Source of the DNA: Sipunculus nudus
Taxonomy: Eukaryota; Annelida; Sipuncula; Golfingiida; Sipunculidae
Length of the DNA: 64,000 nucleotides
NCBI GenBank assembly: GCA_026874595.1
Contig: CM049310.1
Span: 30,195,558 to 30,259,557 of the forward strand
Direction: 5' to 3'
Shown: positions 34,265 through 44,914 of the stretch, one piece after another
Numbering within the stretch: the stretch's first letter is position 1
Layout: every line of letters starts with the position of its first letter
Notes under the pieces: generated by a model
The model's database searches: none
What the model was told of the DNA's origin: nothing
Seen by the model: the letters and a program-made list of their open reading frames with translations, nothing else
Made by a program: the position numbers and the translations under genes

Positions 34265-35380
34265 TGGTGATTATGTCTCGTGTCTGGTTGCTAAACGCAA
34301 TTTACACGGTAAAATGAAATCCACTTTGGTTATTTGACATTAAAAAATAATGTGAGGTGGGGCGGCAACCCCCTCAGTCCCGCTCAGGCGAGAACCCAGA
34401 TTCCTCCTCCTGCGCTAATATATTATCTCCATGAGTGGGTACTTTCTGTATGGGGATTTAATAACATTTCGCTGATTGTAAGGAAGCTACAGTTCTTGCG
34501 GCACCGTAGTTTTGAGAAATGAGGGTTTCGGATAAAACTGGTGAACTTAATTTGCGGAATATATATTGTTAGACAAAACTGGCCAAATCCATTAAAATGA
34601 GTATAGACTTTATTCCCACAGCCAACGGAAGTGGAGATTTTACCTTCATAGACAACTTTCCTGGTCAATGTAAAAATTGACAGTGTCTAGAAAAACCGTG
34701 CATTTGATATTACACAAAGAGGGGGGGGGGGGGGTGATTTTTGTGAATATTATGATTTTGATATAACAGACATTACACATATTCAACTTGAATAAAATTA
34801 TAGCCTCGTAAAATTACATACCTGTCTCTTCGAAAGACTATCGGGCAATGACCTTGTAGGTTGGTTTCTGGTATCATGGCGGTCAAGGGGTGACAGGCAC
34901 CATGACTGACCAAACATTTTTTTTTTTAATATGCACAATTGCAAGTGACTGATTATTTTGATGATTGCTTTCAGAAGGCAACTCGTAGTATTTTAATCAT
35001 TCAGCGAAATTATTGTGGAAAATACTGTAAAGCTCAGCATTGAGTTTTCCGAAAAATTTACACCTCCCCCTAAATTAGACCTGACCAAAATTTTCCACGG
35101 CCAGCATAGCTTACACCTCATGACCTCGGGCAGCCCCGGGACCTTAAAAAAGATTTGAAATGCTGTTGGGCTTACAGTTGAAGCTTTTGTGGTTCCTCTT
35201 TTCAAAGCGGTAAAATAAGTGGCTATGAAGTGAGAGGGGACGCAGCGCAGCCAAAGTCGGGGTCCTCGGGGAGGCCGGTGGGAACAAGAAGGGGGGGGGA
35301 GGGGAAAAAAGGGGCGGCAGGGGGATTCCTAACCTTATTGAAACTTTCCTCTAAATAATATAGTGAGGAAATGTATATAA

Positions 35381-35418
<38 letters not shown>

Positions 35419-36008
35419 TGTTATTTTATATTGGACAGTCACATATTGGTGATATTACTAGCTTTATTTGGTGTGAGAGGGTGGGGTGCACATCCTAGGC
35501 CTTTTAAACTGGAATGAGAGGAGTCTCCAGATTTTTTTCTCATGTATGCCGACTGAATGGGGTGCCCTGTCCTTTTTTTAATGTAGAAGGTAGGATAAAT
35601 AATTTTCAGGCTTCTTTCATTCAAACTAAAACTCTTTAAGTGGTGCTGACTTTGTAGTGAATATACATTAAAAAAAACTTTTTTAAATATTTGGAAGCCT
35701 CTTTCAATACAGGATTTAAATGAAGGAATTGATTGTTCAAGTTAAATAAGTGATTTTTACCTCAATATCTCAATCACAGTACAAAATATATCTCGTTTGC
35801 GATTTATGTCAAGTGTCCACCCAATAATATAAATGGCATGTTAAAAAACACTAACCTTGAATTCCAATTTAAACCAAAAAAAAAACTCAATAGCTTGGAT
35901 ATTTCAAGAAAATTATTCTATTGGTGTGAAAATATACATATTCAGTGTATGCATCGATTAAATAAATTATGCTGGACTAGTAGAGGGTTGGTAAGCATAT
36001 ATATATCC

Positions 36009-36010
<2 letters not shown>
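34265..36010. other. No gene recognised; homopolymer and ATT microsatellite
   Basis: Contains a G run at about 34722-34734, a G-rich patch at about 35285-35330 and an (ATT)n tract at about 35383-35414. Small ORFs show no domain. Confidence 0.5.

Positions 36011-36067
<57 letters not shown>
36011..36067. repeat. (TA)n microsatellite
   Basis: Near-pure TA dinucleotide run. Confidence 0.95.
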
Positions 36068-36071
<4 letters not shown>

Positions 36072-36840
36072 ACGGAACCTAATATCAACAGATCACGTGT
36101 TCGTGACGAGCATAAATTTTGTTATGGCGATAAAATAAAACAGATTTTGTTACACTAGGCAGCGTGAAATGTCTAGGGGAATGAATAAAGAAGTCTATGG
36201 TTTCTTGTTAACAAATAATTATAATTTATTCTTAAAACAACTCTAACATTATTATACAATAAATCAATACAATTACACAGTATAACAAAAGTACAACAGC
36301 AAATCAATACAATTACACACTTTAATGAATAAAATGTACAATACCTGGGTACCACCGCTGTCACAGCGACAACAAGTCCTTTAAAACCAATAAACCACAT
36401 AAACAGTTCAAATATCCATACTAAAGCTCTTGTTATAGTCCCGAAAGCAAACTAGAAAAGGGCGCAAAAAACCTACATAGAGTTTGTAGAATCTCGGAAA
36501 CTACTGCAATTCTCGGATAGGCCCAAAACTCACTCACACTCTTCCGTGTCCGCTGGAATATTTCTCTCTCCTCCCTCTCGGTTCTAAACACAGCCCCTTA
36601 TTTATAAATTTTTTACCTCAAGCCGAGAATATTCCATTCACGGACAATCCAAAAGAACCCAACAATACATAATACACACGCCCAAAGAACATTACTTGAA
36701 CAAAGAACACTGTGTTTCTACACGTCAGACCCCTCACGTGAGCCGGGCCAGCTCGCGCGTCTCCCATGGCAACGGACAATGCCAGCACTACACAGACACA
36801 TGTACGATTGCTGCATACAATAAAAGGGACACCAGTTATA
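36068..36840 (-). mobile_element. Candidate solo LTR inserted in a TA microsatellite
   Basis: On the minus strand the segment ends ...GGTTCCGTAACA, the usual CA end of an LTR, and has a TATA-like 'TTTATAAATAAGGGG' (about 36595-36609) and downstream AATAAA-type signals (about 36225-36240). It lies between two TA microsatellites (36011-36067 and 36844-36906), as if inserted in one. The 5' end of the LTR and a target duplication were not identified. Confidence 0.4.
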
Positions 36841-36843
<3 letters not shown>

Positions 36844-36891
<48 letters not shown>

Positions 36892-36906
36892 AATATATAT
36901 ATATAT
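36844..36906. repeat. (TA)n microsatellite
   Basis: TA run with a few interruptions, directly downstream (minus strand) of the hammerhead motif. Confidence 0.93.
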
Positions 36907-36923
36907 AAATAACTCTGAAGAAA

Positions 36924-36990
36924 AACAACACTGTTAATTCACAACAGACTGTTTCACGGGATGCGACCCGATCATCAGGTGAATGTGGTT
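36924..36990 (-). ncRNA. Type I hammerhead self-cleaving ribozyme
   Basis: All catalytic boxes are present on the minus strand: CUGAUGA (36978-36972), then stem II CGGG/CCCG (36970-36967 with 36960-36957, loop UCGCAU), then GAAAC (36955-36951). Stem III is minimal: the final A and the C of GAAAC plus the next A pair with UGU (36946-36944) around a GUC loop. The cleavage triplet GUU (36945-36943) predicts cutting between 36943 and 36942. Stem I pairs AUUCAC (36984-36979) with GUGAAU (36942-36937), and an outer helix AACCAC with GUGUU is possible. A very short stem III is known from hammerheads in Penelope-like retroelements and retrozymes, so this is probably the relic of such an element. The U-U at the base of stem II is unusual. 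Confidence 0.82.
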
Positions 36991-38010
36991 AGAATGAAGC
37001 TAACGTCGTGGTTTGAAAAGCCGAGACTTTACGAGATTACGAGATTATGCTTTGTGCGATTCGGGTCGGGAGGGGGGGGGGGGGCATATGAAAGACTGAC
37101 ACTGATCCTATTGTTCTCGGGTGCACAATAAGATTGGTCGGGGTACACGTGCGATACTGGAACATAACAGGGCAGGGCAAAGAGGTTAAATAATGTAGTA
37201 AATAGTAAATATAATACAAAGATATAACCAGGATGCTCAATCAGCATATTGAAATGATTTCTAATAGGGCCTTCGAAGCAGTGAACATATCAGTAGTATA
37301 CATATGATATGATAAAAATACACATATACTGTGAAAATACACAATATACAAGGCAAATATACAATATAAAAGGCAAATATACTATACCCATACCAAGTGG
37401 TGCAAGTCTCCTAGCTGAAGGTCGTAAAGCCCATTAGACCAGGATAAAGTAGAACTTTCCTGTCATCCAATGGACTCCACGAGCCAGCAGTGAGAGAACA
37501 ACTACCTGAATAAATGAGTCTGCCCAGCGGATCCTCGTTGGGGGGGGGGGGTTAAGGGGGCACGCTGAATATTAGTACGAATGCTAGGTTTTAAAATATA
37601 CTTTATATATATACTTTGAGGAAAAAATAGCACCAAATATAATTAAACAATTTTCATTGATTTCATGTTGCATGAAACAATATCTATTAAGGATAAAATG
37701 CATAGTTTTTTTTATATTTTTCCCCAAGGTTCTCCTGCTCTCTGTGCGGCTTTCTAGAATCCAGAGAATCACAGCATGGCTAATTTATATTCATTCATAT
37801 CATAGCCCCTATTATCGACCAATGACCACACGGGTCCGGAACAGTTCCATACGTCTAAGTGTTCGGAATAATCACGTACTGAAAGTGACGGAACGATAGC
37901 TTGTATAATTAAACAATGTCCAGGTCCTGTCTTTCAGCAATAGCTTTATTGTATTTGTATAGAATGTCAAGTGTGTGTGTGTGGGAGGGGGGATGGAATC
38001 TTATTCAAAT
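36991..38010. other. No gene recognised
   Basis: G runs at about 37070-37082 and 37541-37550. Small ORFs show no domain. The part up to about 37260 may belong to the same retroelement as the hammerhead. Confidence 0.45.
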
Positions 38011-38011
38011 T

Positions 38012-38028
38012 ATATGATATATATATAT

Positions 38029-38074
<46 letters not shown>
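38012..38074. repeat. (TA)n microsatellite
   Basis: TA dinucleotide run with one interruption. Confidence 0.93.
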
Positions 38075-38077
<3 letters not shown>

Positions 38078-38429
38078 ATATATCGCTTCATCATGTTAAG
38101 ATGGCATTTAATGAGGAGCTACTTAACGTTGGTATATGAACCTTAGACATGCTGACATACAGATTCAACGTTTTATACTGGAATTTCGGAATTTCACTGT
38201 AGTTTTTCTCGGCCATACTAGACGCCGTGAACAGCTGGACTGGTTCCCGCGCCCATTAAATAATATGTATTCGAGGGACAGGTGAGCAGGGAACCAGCCT
38301 AGTCAAGATTTTCATGCGCCACAAGTGGTCCCGGTTGGAGCCTCAGGCTTTGATAGTGAAACTGGCCGCCTTTTGTATTCGGTTTAGAGTCTAAGTCGTC
38401 GTTAGGTGTGAACAACTGGGCCATCGTGT

Positions 38430-38990
38430 AGTGTTCAAACATCTTCCAGTAGGCAGCATCACGCTGGCTGTATTTTTCTCCTTTTGTTTCTACAGTATTT
38501 TGTATATTATTTTGTAAAGGGCGATTTCAAACAGTTTTAAAATTTCAAAATTGAAGATGTGACAGTGGAAGGATTGCACTGGCTTCTGTATTTATGTTTG
38601 ACAATTCTACTTATTTATTATCAAATTATTTTTTATATTATTTATTTAACCATTATACGTATTTATTTTATTACTTATTATCTTCAATTCGTTGACATTT
38701 GATCATAAATAATTTGAACATTTACATTACAATATTGAACTTAACCCTGGTACGCGCTCCGTTTATGCTTGACTGTCCCGGTTGTCGAAGTATCCTATAA
38801 TAATGTCAGATGATCAAACAATCAACTTTCGGATGTGTCAGAATATACACATGATATGCTTATCCACTGATCTGATCGATCAACAAGAAAGAGCAATCGG
38901 CGTCATTAGCCCCACCTACCTTTGACGACTTACACTGACAGTTCGGGCAGGTTACTAGTATATGTACATGAGAAAGATCATATTTTAAAC
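38430..38990. repeat. ~560-bp direct repeat, copy 1 (other copy at 50022-50685)
   Basis: Shared text includes 'GGCAGCATCACGCTGGCTGT', 'TTATGTTTGACAATTCTACT', 'CACATGATATGCTTATCCAC' and 'GGCGTCATTAGCCCCACCTA'. The orientation is the same in both copies. The second copy has an extra ~100 bp near 50178-50290. The copies lie on either side of the TLR gene. Confidence 0.88.
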
Positions 38991-40508
38991 ATTAGAGGTA
39001 ATTTGTGTAATAAACATACTTCTTACAGTACAACATGTTGACTCTATTTACAAAATAATTTTTGTAAAGCACAGCCCGTGAGATTCATTGTGCCTCCCCT
39101 GGAATTATATACCCTATATACCCTATATATAGAATTTTTAAAAAATTGAATGATTCATTATGAGAGAAGATTATTTCTATCATGTTTTATTATCTCTTAT
39201 CTGGTACATTTTATACACCTTACCCCCCCCACACACACACACAGGAATGACTTTATGTATGTTCTACTACAACTGTGTCAGACATTTTAGAGACAAATAC
39301 TATAAAAATTTTATCAGATTTAAATTTGTGTTTTACAAAACTGGCCGGGTGATAACTCATCTAATATTTATCATGAGTGGTAAATCAGAAGGCAAAAAAG
39401 AAGACATTAGGGGTGACTGCATCAATTCAGAAAGTATTATTTTAATTGATTTAGTTTATGAAAAATATTAATGATTTAATATTAATATGTTAATATGGTT
39501 ATGAGATACATAAATGTCCTCCCTTGGATGGATATTCTGAAATATTTGTCACAAAAAAAAACACAAAACCTAATTGCATTTTTCATTTTTTTATTAACAG
39601 ATGAAAGACAGTTCTATGTATGCGGACACTACAGTTTTATTTCTTTGCACTCTTTTGAAATGTTATTTCTTAACAGGAGGGATGTTATATTAGGTCTTAA
39701 GCCAGCGTTACGGCATTTAATGGGTTTTTAAAGGTACCGCAACATCCGGGCACTTTTTTTGAGTTAACACTACCGCCATGTGCTTTAAAGTTGTATCAAG
39801 TCAGCAAAACATGACAGTCTTCAAGACAGACTTGTTTTCTTCCCCTGCTAAACACGACAGGTGGGAATGTTGGGAGACAAAGGCTCCCCTCTGTCATCAC
39901 CACCCTCTGCCTAGCCTGCGCTCCTGAACAGCTTGAACCAGTACACTAGAATTATTGTTAGCCAAACGTCTAACATGACGAGAATATAACCGGTGCCAAG
40001 GAAAATGAATCTGACAACGATTAATGTGACGACGACATGGAGCGGAGTGGCCTCTGGTGGAGACTGGCAGAAATACGTTCCAATAGGCACCTTTACACTT
40101 TACGAGCACTACTTGGAAATAAGGACCTTACATCTTGTTCTTTGTATGATGTACATGATAAAGCTAACTGTTTATAATCCTTTGGTGCGCTGGCTTAAAT
40201 GCCTTACTTTGAACAATATAACGGATTGTCTTTTCTTTTGAAAATGAGAACCCATACGAAAGCACAGATGATTATTGAAACCACCTTAAATGAAGGCACT
40301 GCTGTTTGTGTTGCGGGAGGATTGAGCTCCGGACCGACGGTCAAGTCATCATGTGAAGTAAGCCGGAATGCGCTATTAGCTTGTTTACTAAATTTTTCAC
40401 AACCGGACCCCCCTCAAAAACAACACATGCTGTTTGAATCGTGTGATGACCATCCTTCAGCTGACGACTGTTTTATGTACATGATGATTCACCATAGACT
40501 CACCGTTA
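38991..40508. other. Downstream flank of the TLR gene
   Basis: AT-rich, with a short CA run near 39229-39242. It presumably contains the 3' UTR of the minus-strand TLR just below 40509, but I could not place a polyadenylation signal. Plus-strand frames at 39160-39471 and 40199-40558 have no domains. Confidence 0.5.
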
Positions 40509-42836
40509 TTAGATTTGTTCACTCCTTAGAGCAGCCCGCAAACGGGGCCAGAATGTAGTCACGTGATCAACGCCATCCACTCCTGGCCATTCCAAGTATG
40601 TTTGTTGTCTTAGAATTGTAACCAAAGCTCGTGGCATGTCAGTCACAGGTACCTCCTCAAGCATAACAACGACGATTTTATACACGCCACGCTCTATATG
40701 ATGATGACGCGCCATGTACATTTCAAATTTACACCAACCACTCCTAACGAAATTGTTGGAAAGTATCAGCAGCGCTCGACGACTGTTGGAGATACTTTTT
40801 AAAATGTTTTCCTCGATTGACTGGCCCAAAATAAAATCTCTCTGATGCAAACAGAAACGTACAGGGTTGTCGGTCTCTTCGAGATTCGGTATGAGATAAT
40901 CTCGAACCCACCAAAAGTCTCTCTCACTGTGGGCCACAAATGCGTCATACTCGTATTCTCGCTTATCTTCCTGTAGTTCCTCATAAAGCGTTCGTCTGAC
41001 CTTGAACTGTAAGATACAGTACTTGATGTCCCAACGATGTCTGTACAGAAAAACTGAGACTGTCACCAGAAATGCCAAGGCACATAGGAGCCCGATCGTG
41101 GCGTCCAACCACTGACCACTTGTGCATCGTTTTTCTAATATTGTTAAAATGAGGCGCAAGTCCGACAAGCGATATGTTTTCCCCTTGAGCATACAGTATG
41201 ATTTTTCCAGACCTCTGAATTGGTTTCGTTTATTGTAGCACCATCCCAGGAATCCTAGAGAATTACAGGAACATTCCAAAGGGTTCCCGTCGAGACGCAA
41301 AATGAACGGTTTTCCGTACAGTTCTATAGCGTTTTGGAATTCTGCTTCAAGAGATTTCATTGCTTTCGGTGATAGGTATCTTATATTATTACCTCTTAGG
41401 TCCAATATTTTTAGATGTTTTAATCCACTCATGTCGATGTTCAGATCCATGATTTCATTATCCGCTAAGGTTAAATTTGCAAGTCTGTAGCTGTTACTGA
41501 AAAGCTTCGACGTAAGACGTGAAATATGGTTTCTTGAAAGATCTAGGTATACTAGATTCGTCAAGTTGCTGAAAAGCCCCGGAGTAAGACGTGTAATCGG
41601 GTTTCTCGACAGATCTAGGTAAACTAGGTTCGTCAAGTTGCTGAAAAGCCCTGGTGTAAGACGTGAAATCTGGTTTCTTGACAGATCTAGGTAAAGTAGA
41701 TTCGCCAAGTTCCTAAAGGGACCTGAAAATCGAGAAAGCATTTTTCCCAACCTGTTATTCGAAAGGAGGAGCTTCCTAATGGCCACTGAATAATGCTTGC
41801 CGAAAGAGTGACTTGATAAAAACTGCATATTGTTGTTTGACAAGTCTAAAGTGAACCCCGTTGAGGCTTTCTCAAATTCTATAGAACCATACAAATTTTG
41901 AAAGTTGTTTCGTGAAGAGTCAATAAACTTTACTTGCATTCGCTTTGAACACGTGATGTTTAGCGTCATACCCGTGGGGATACTCCCAATATCAAAGGCT
42001 TCCTGTGCATAAAGTTCCCGTAGGGTTGTTGGCCAGGGTATGATTATCTGCATGTTTGATGGAAGGGCTACCATTTCGGTCCCCGGAAGTAGTGGCGCTT
42101 GTTTACTGATATCCAGGACACGGATGTGCTGCAGTTGTCCAAACACTGTCTGTGAGAGAATGTCAAGTTTGTTCGTGCTCACATTCATTACCGTAAGGCT
42201 AGGAATAAATTTGTAGATTTCAGAACTAAGGCTACGTATCATGTTGTTACTTAGGTCCAACTTCCGTAACGTGGTAGTTGCACAGGCAGACAGAAATTCA
42301 CTTGTTATTTTATTCGTATGAAACGGAGTATAACTCGTAATATTGACCAACAAAAGACTAGTTAAATATGTTTTATTTAGTCCGGTCATTACCGCAATAA
42401 ATTCACTAAAGTTTCTTTTCCCAAGCATCGCATTGTACGATAGATCCAGTGATTCAAGTCTGAGGAACGGGCGGAACAAGTGCTTTGGAATCAGACCACC
42501 GGAACCGATGTCGTTCCTTCTCAAACTGAGCTCACGCAAATTATCAAGTCCGAAGAAAGCGTCCTGTTCCAGAGCGTTGATGCTGCAGTTGTCCAACAGC
42601 AGTGTCCTTAGATTTGTACAGTACATGAACGTTCGGTCCGGCATTTTCTTCAGGATATTATCAGTTAAGATGAATTTGACAACACTTCCGGTACAGAGAT
42701 CTGGTACCACAGTGAGGTGTTTTGATTGACAGTTAACAGTGTCATCTGTACAGGTACATGGCCAACACCTGTCCAACTCCGAGGTCGCAACTGCTGACAT
42801 ATATCCGGCGATTATCAACAAAGCCGGCAGTTCCAT
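40509..42836 (-). CDS. TLR: Toll-like receptor, single exon, 775 aa
   Basis: A type I membrane receptor of innate immunity. A hydrophobic signal peptide (residues 1-19) is followed by an LRR N-terminal cap with Cys24, 27, 29 and 36. Leucine-rich repeats run from about 50 to 510, then a single C-terminal cap (NPLECSCNSLGFLGWC, 518-533, with Cys548 and Cys571), a membrane segment (about 577-597) and a cytoplasmic TIR domain (about 628-770). TIR box 1 is YDAFVAHS (630-637), box 2 is RFCLHQRDFILG (660-671) and box 3 is FW (762-763). Box 2 has Ile-Leu where many TLRs have a Pro before Gly, so adaptor binding could differ. One capping module places it in the single-cysteine-cluster (vertebrate-like) type. 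Three LRRs (about 375-447) are nearly identical 24-residue copies. The frame is intact and intronless. Ligand unknown. Confidence 0.96.
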   Translation of the reverse strand: MELPALLIIAGYMSAVATSELDRCWPCTCTDDTVNCQSKHLTVVPDLCTGSVVKFILTDNILKKMPDRTFMYCTNLRTLLLDNCSINALEQDAFFGLDNLRELSLRRNDIGSGGLIPKHLFRPFLRLESLDLSYNAMLGKRNFSEFIAVMTGLNKTYLTSLLLVNITSYTPFHTNKITSEFLSACATTTLRKLDLSNNMIRSLSSEIYKFIPSLTVMNVSTNKLDILSQTVFGQLQHIRVLDISKQAPLLPGTEMVALPSNMQIIIPWPTTLRELYAQEAFDIGSIPTGMTLNITCSKRMQVKFIDSSRNNFQNLYGSIEFEKASTGFTLDLSNNNMQFLSSHSFGKHYSVAIRKLLLSNNRLGKMLSRFSGPFRNLANLLYLDLSRNQISRLTPGLFSNLTNLVYLDLSRNPITRLTPGLFSNLTNLVYLDLSRNHISRLTSKLFSNSYRLANLTLADNEIMDLNIDMSGLKHLKILDLRGNNIRYLSPKAMKSLEAEFQNAIELYGKPFILRLDGNPLECSCNSLGFLGWCYNKRNQFRGLEKSYCMLKGKTYRLSDLRLILTILEKRCTSGQWLDATIGLLCALAFLVTVSVFLYRHRWDIKYCILQFKVRRTLYEELQEDKREYEYDAFVAHSERDFWWVRDYLIPNLEETDNPVRFCLHQRDFILGQSIEENILKSISNSRRALLILSNNFVRSGWCKFEMYMARHHHIERGVYKIVVVMLEEVPVTDMPRALVTILRQQTYLEWPGVDGVDHVTTFWPRLRAALRSEQI

Positions 42837-43154
42837 AGTGTTTGTATGTCCTTCTAAAATGATCAGTTACCTTTACTAACCCCTCCTTCGCGGTCAAAAT
42901 TCCTTAACTAGAATTCGCATGACTGTACTCTCACAAGTCCATAGATTCAGAGTTGTATGGTAGAACTGTTGGTTGTATAAATGTAAATCTTGCAATAAAC
43001 GCCTGTCTTGCACCTTGCGCCACGGATTTACATTAAAGAACAGGAGATATGAATCAAGGACGGATAGTGGATTATAGAAAAGGGATGTGTCTGTCCGAGG
43101 AGGGAGTTTCAACACCTTCGCCGAGCGAAACAAGCGTCAAGGAAACTAGTAGGG

Positions 43155-43162
43155 TTTATATA
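43155..43162 (-). promoter_or_regulatory. Candidate TATA box of the TLR gene
   Basis: TATATAAA on the minus strand, 319 bp upstream of the ATG. It would place transcription start near 43125-43130 and give a 5' UTR of about 290 bases. Inferred from sequence only. Confidence 0.5.
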
Positions 43163-43221
43163 ACTTTCGTAATCAGTATACCGAAGAAAACGGTGCTGTG
43201 AGCGCATGTATTCTTCTTTCC

Positions 43222-43231
43222 GGGATTTCTA
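43222..43231 (+). promoter_or_regulatory. KappaB-like site upstream of the TLR gene
   Basis: GGGATTTCTA departs from the GGGRNNYYCC consensus only at its last two bases and lies about 60 bp upstream of the candidate TATA box. Single-site matches are common by chance, so this is only suggestive. Confidence 0.3.
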
Positions 43232-43242
43232 GGCCAAGAGGT

Positions 43243-43293
43243 CACTCCACCCCCACCCCCACCCCCACCCCCCCCCCCCACCCCCATCCCCCA
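43243..43293 (-). repeat. CCCCCA-type tract; G-quadruplex-capable on the minus strand
   Basis: A run of C5A-like units with a long C tract, reading as many G5 blocks on the coding strand of the TLR, about 85 bp upstream of the TATA box. It meets the simple rule of four or more G-runs with short loops. Confidence 0.85.
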
Positions 43294-43731
43294 CCACCTC
43301 TTCATACGCCCCTGTAAAGAACAGTGCTTCCCTTTGACGTTTATCTATGAATAACAGGAATTACTAACATAAAAAGTGATGACCGCGTGACTGTTAGATA
43401 ATAATCAGTCTGTGTCATTCTTTGGCAAACCTATATGTGGGCTGATACCGGATATAATGAAAGTCTGACTGATCGTATTTGTGCGTGTGTGTGTGTATTT
43501 GTGCCATGTCTCTGAATGGGTCAAACGCCCTAAATGCCCTTTCTTCTGAAGGCCTGCATGTATTTCTAATAGATATAAATACAAATACAAAAATATCCAG
43601 CACTAAAACTTACAGTATAAGAATTTTTACTCCTGTTTATTGGTATGGAAAATTTACTGTTCTTATATTATACATAAAAAAAATTTCTCTGCATTACAGC
43701 AAATAATTAACATTTATTTTGTCCAAATAAA

Positions 43732-43884
43732 TACGACACAGAAAACAGTGACGTGACGTTGGTTAGGTACAGGTACATACGACACAGAAATCAGTGACGT
43801 GACTTTGGCTAGATTCAGGTAAGTACGACGCAGAAAACAGTGATGTGACGTTGGCTAGGAACATGTACATTTACATACGACATA
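43732..43884. repeat. 46-bp tandem repeat, three units
   Basis: 'TACGACACAGAAAACAGTGA' starts at 43732, 43778 and 43824 with a partial unit at 43874. Two of the three full units contain TGACGTGAC and the third TGATGTGACG. TGACGT is the CRE/ATF core. It lies about 600 bp upstream of the inferred TLR promoter. Confidence 0.85.
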
Positions 43885-44710
43885 GGTTGTAGTCGACCGG
43901 CCAACCCTTGAATTTGGTTTATTTAAGACTTAAGATGACATTTTTGTCCAATGCTGGCAACCGCGCTAGAAAGTATGATCATGATCCAAGGTTTCGGAAT
44001 CACCCGATTGCAAAGAGCCATTTGACCTTCATTCTCACAGTTCAAGGTCAAGGTCAAATATGGTAAAATTTTATTTTTAACATATAAATACAAATAACCT
44101 GCAAGTTAAATAATAAAAATGAGGTTGTACTGAGGTATGCTGATTTTTACTCATAACAAACTTACTTGGAAATATTGAACTAATATATTATATACCTATT
44201 CCTTAAGGGTAACCTTTGAATCCCAAGGTCACATTGCAAGGTCAAAAGATGGATTAGCCGTTACTTAAATATGATCAGCCTTAATTTGCATTTTCTCCCT
44301 TTTTTAACTTTTCTTAACGCATTAAAGTGTATCTATAGTGTATATATAGCGTATGGGTCATGCTGCTCAGCTGACCAGTAAGCCATTTTAGCCTAATATT
44401 CACAACAGGAATATCATCAGAAAGCAATAATGGGTTTAACTTTAGATATGATATTGACCTTTGACCTTCTGACACCTTCCATATAAATGATTGGTCACAC
44501 AAGTGCAAACTGAATCCCATCATGACTGGTCTATACAGGTTGTACAAGAGAAGAGGTTAAAGGTCACCAATCGTCAAATCCCTCTGAGAACTTGGTTGAA
44601 ACATGTCTATCAAATTTTGGGATAAATAATTAAATATCACATGTACAAGAAATCCTAAAAATGATGAAGAATAATTTGGCTGATTTGCTTAGATCACCAG
44701 TTTTTTAACT
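43885..44710. other. Intergenic with nuclear-receptor-like half sites
   Basis: AAGGTCAAGGTCAAA at about 44044-44058 and further AGGTCA copies near 44226-44243 occur in repeat-like sequence. 'GGGTCATGCTGCTCAGCTGA' at 44347-44366 matches the dispersed motif at 19636 and 25446. No gene. Confidence 0.5.
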
Positions 44711-44715
44711 CTTAT

Positions 44716-44910
44716 GTGAACATGGCAGAAACAACAAAGACTGTGACAACGACAGATAATGTGACTGAAAACAATGTGTCTCTTCCGGGGAAAGCGGCAC
44801 GGGTACAAAAACCGTCAGGTTTAAGGAGACAAAATGAAACGACAGCTGAGATGCTGACACATTTGCTGCAATACGGCAATCTTAAAAATATATATCGGGA
44901 AAATGCATGA
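44716..44910 (+). CDS. Uncharacterised 64-codon ORF
   Basis: Encodes a Thr-rich N-terminus ('MAETTKTVTTTDNVTENN') followed by a basic stretch ('KAARVQKPSGLRRQNE'). It abuts a decayed 340-bp-family copy, and its end lies in repeat sequence. It could be a gene fragment or chance. I recognise no family. Confidence 0.2.
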   Translation: MNMAETTKTVTTTDNVTENNVSLPGKAARVQKPSGLRRQNETTAEMLTHLLQYGNLKNIYRENA

Positions 44911-44914
44911 AAAC

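Noticed and set aside
36696-36908. 70-codon frame ending in Ile/Tyr repeats
   Set aside because: Runs into the TA microsatellite; no coding evidence.
42343-42729. 128-codon plus-strand frame
   Set aside because: Antisense shadow of the TLR gene.
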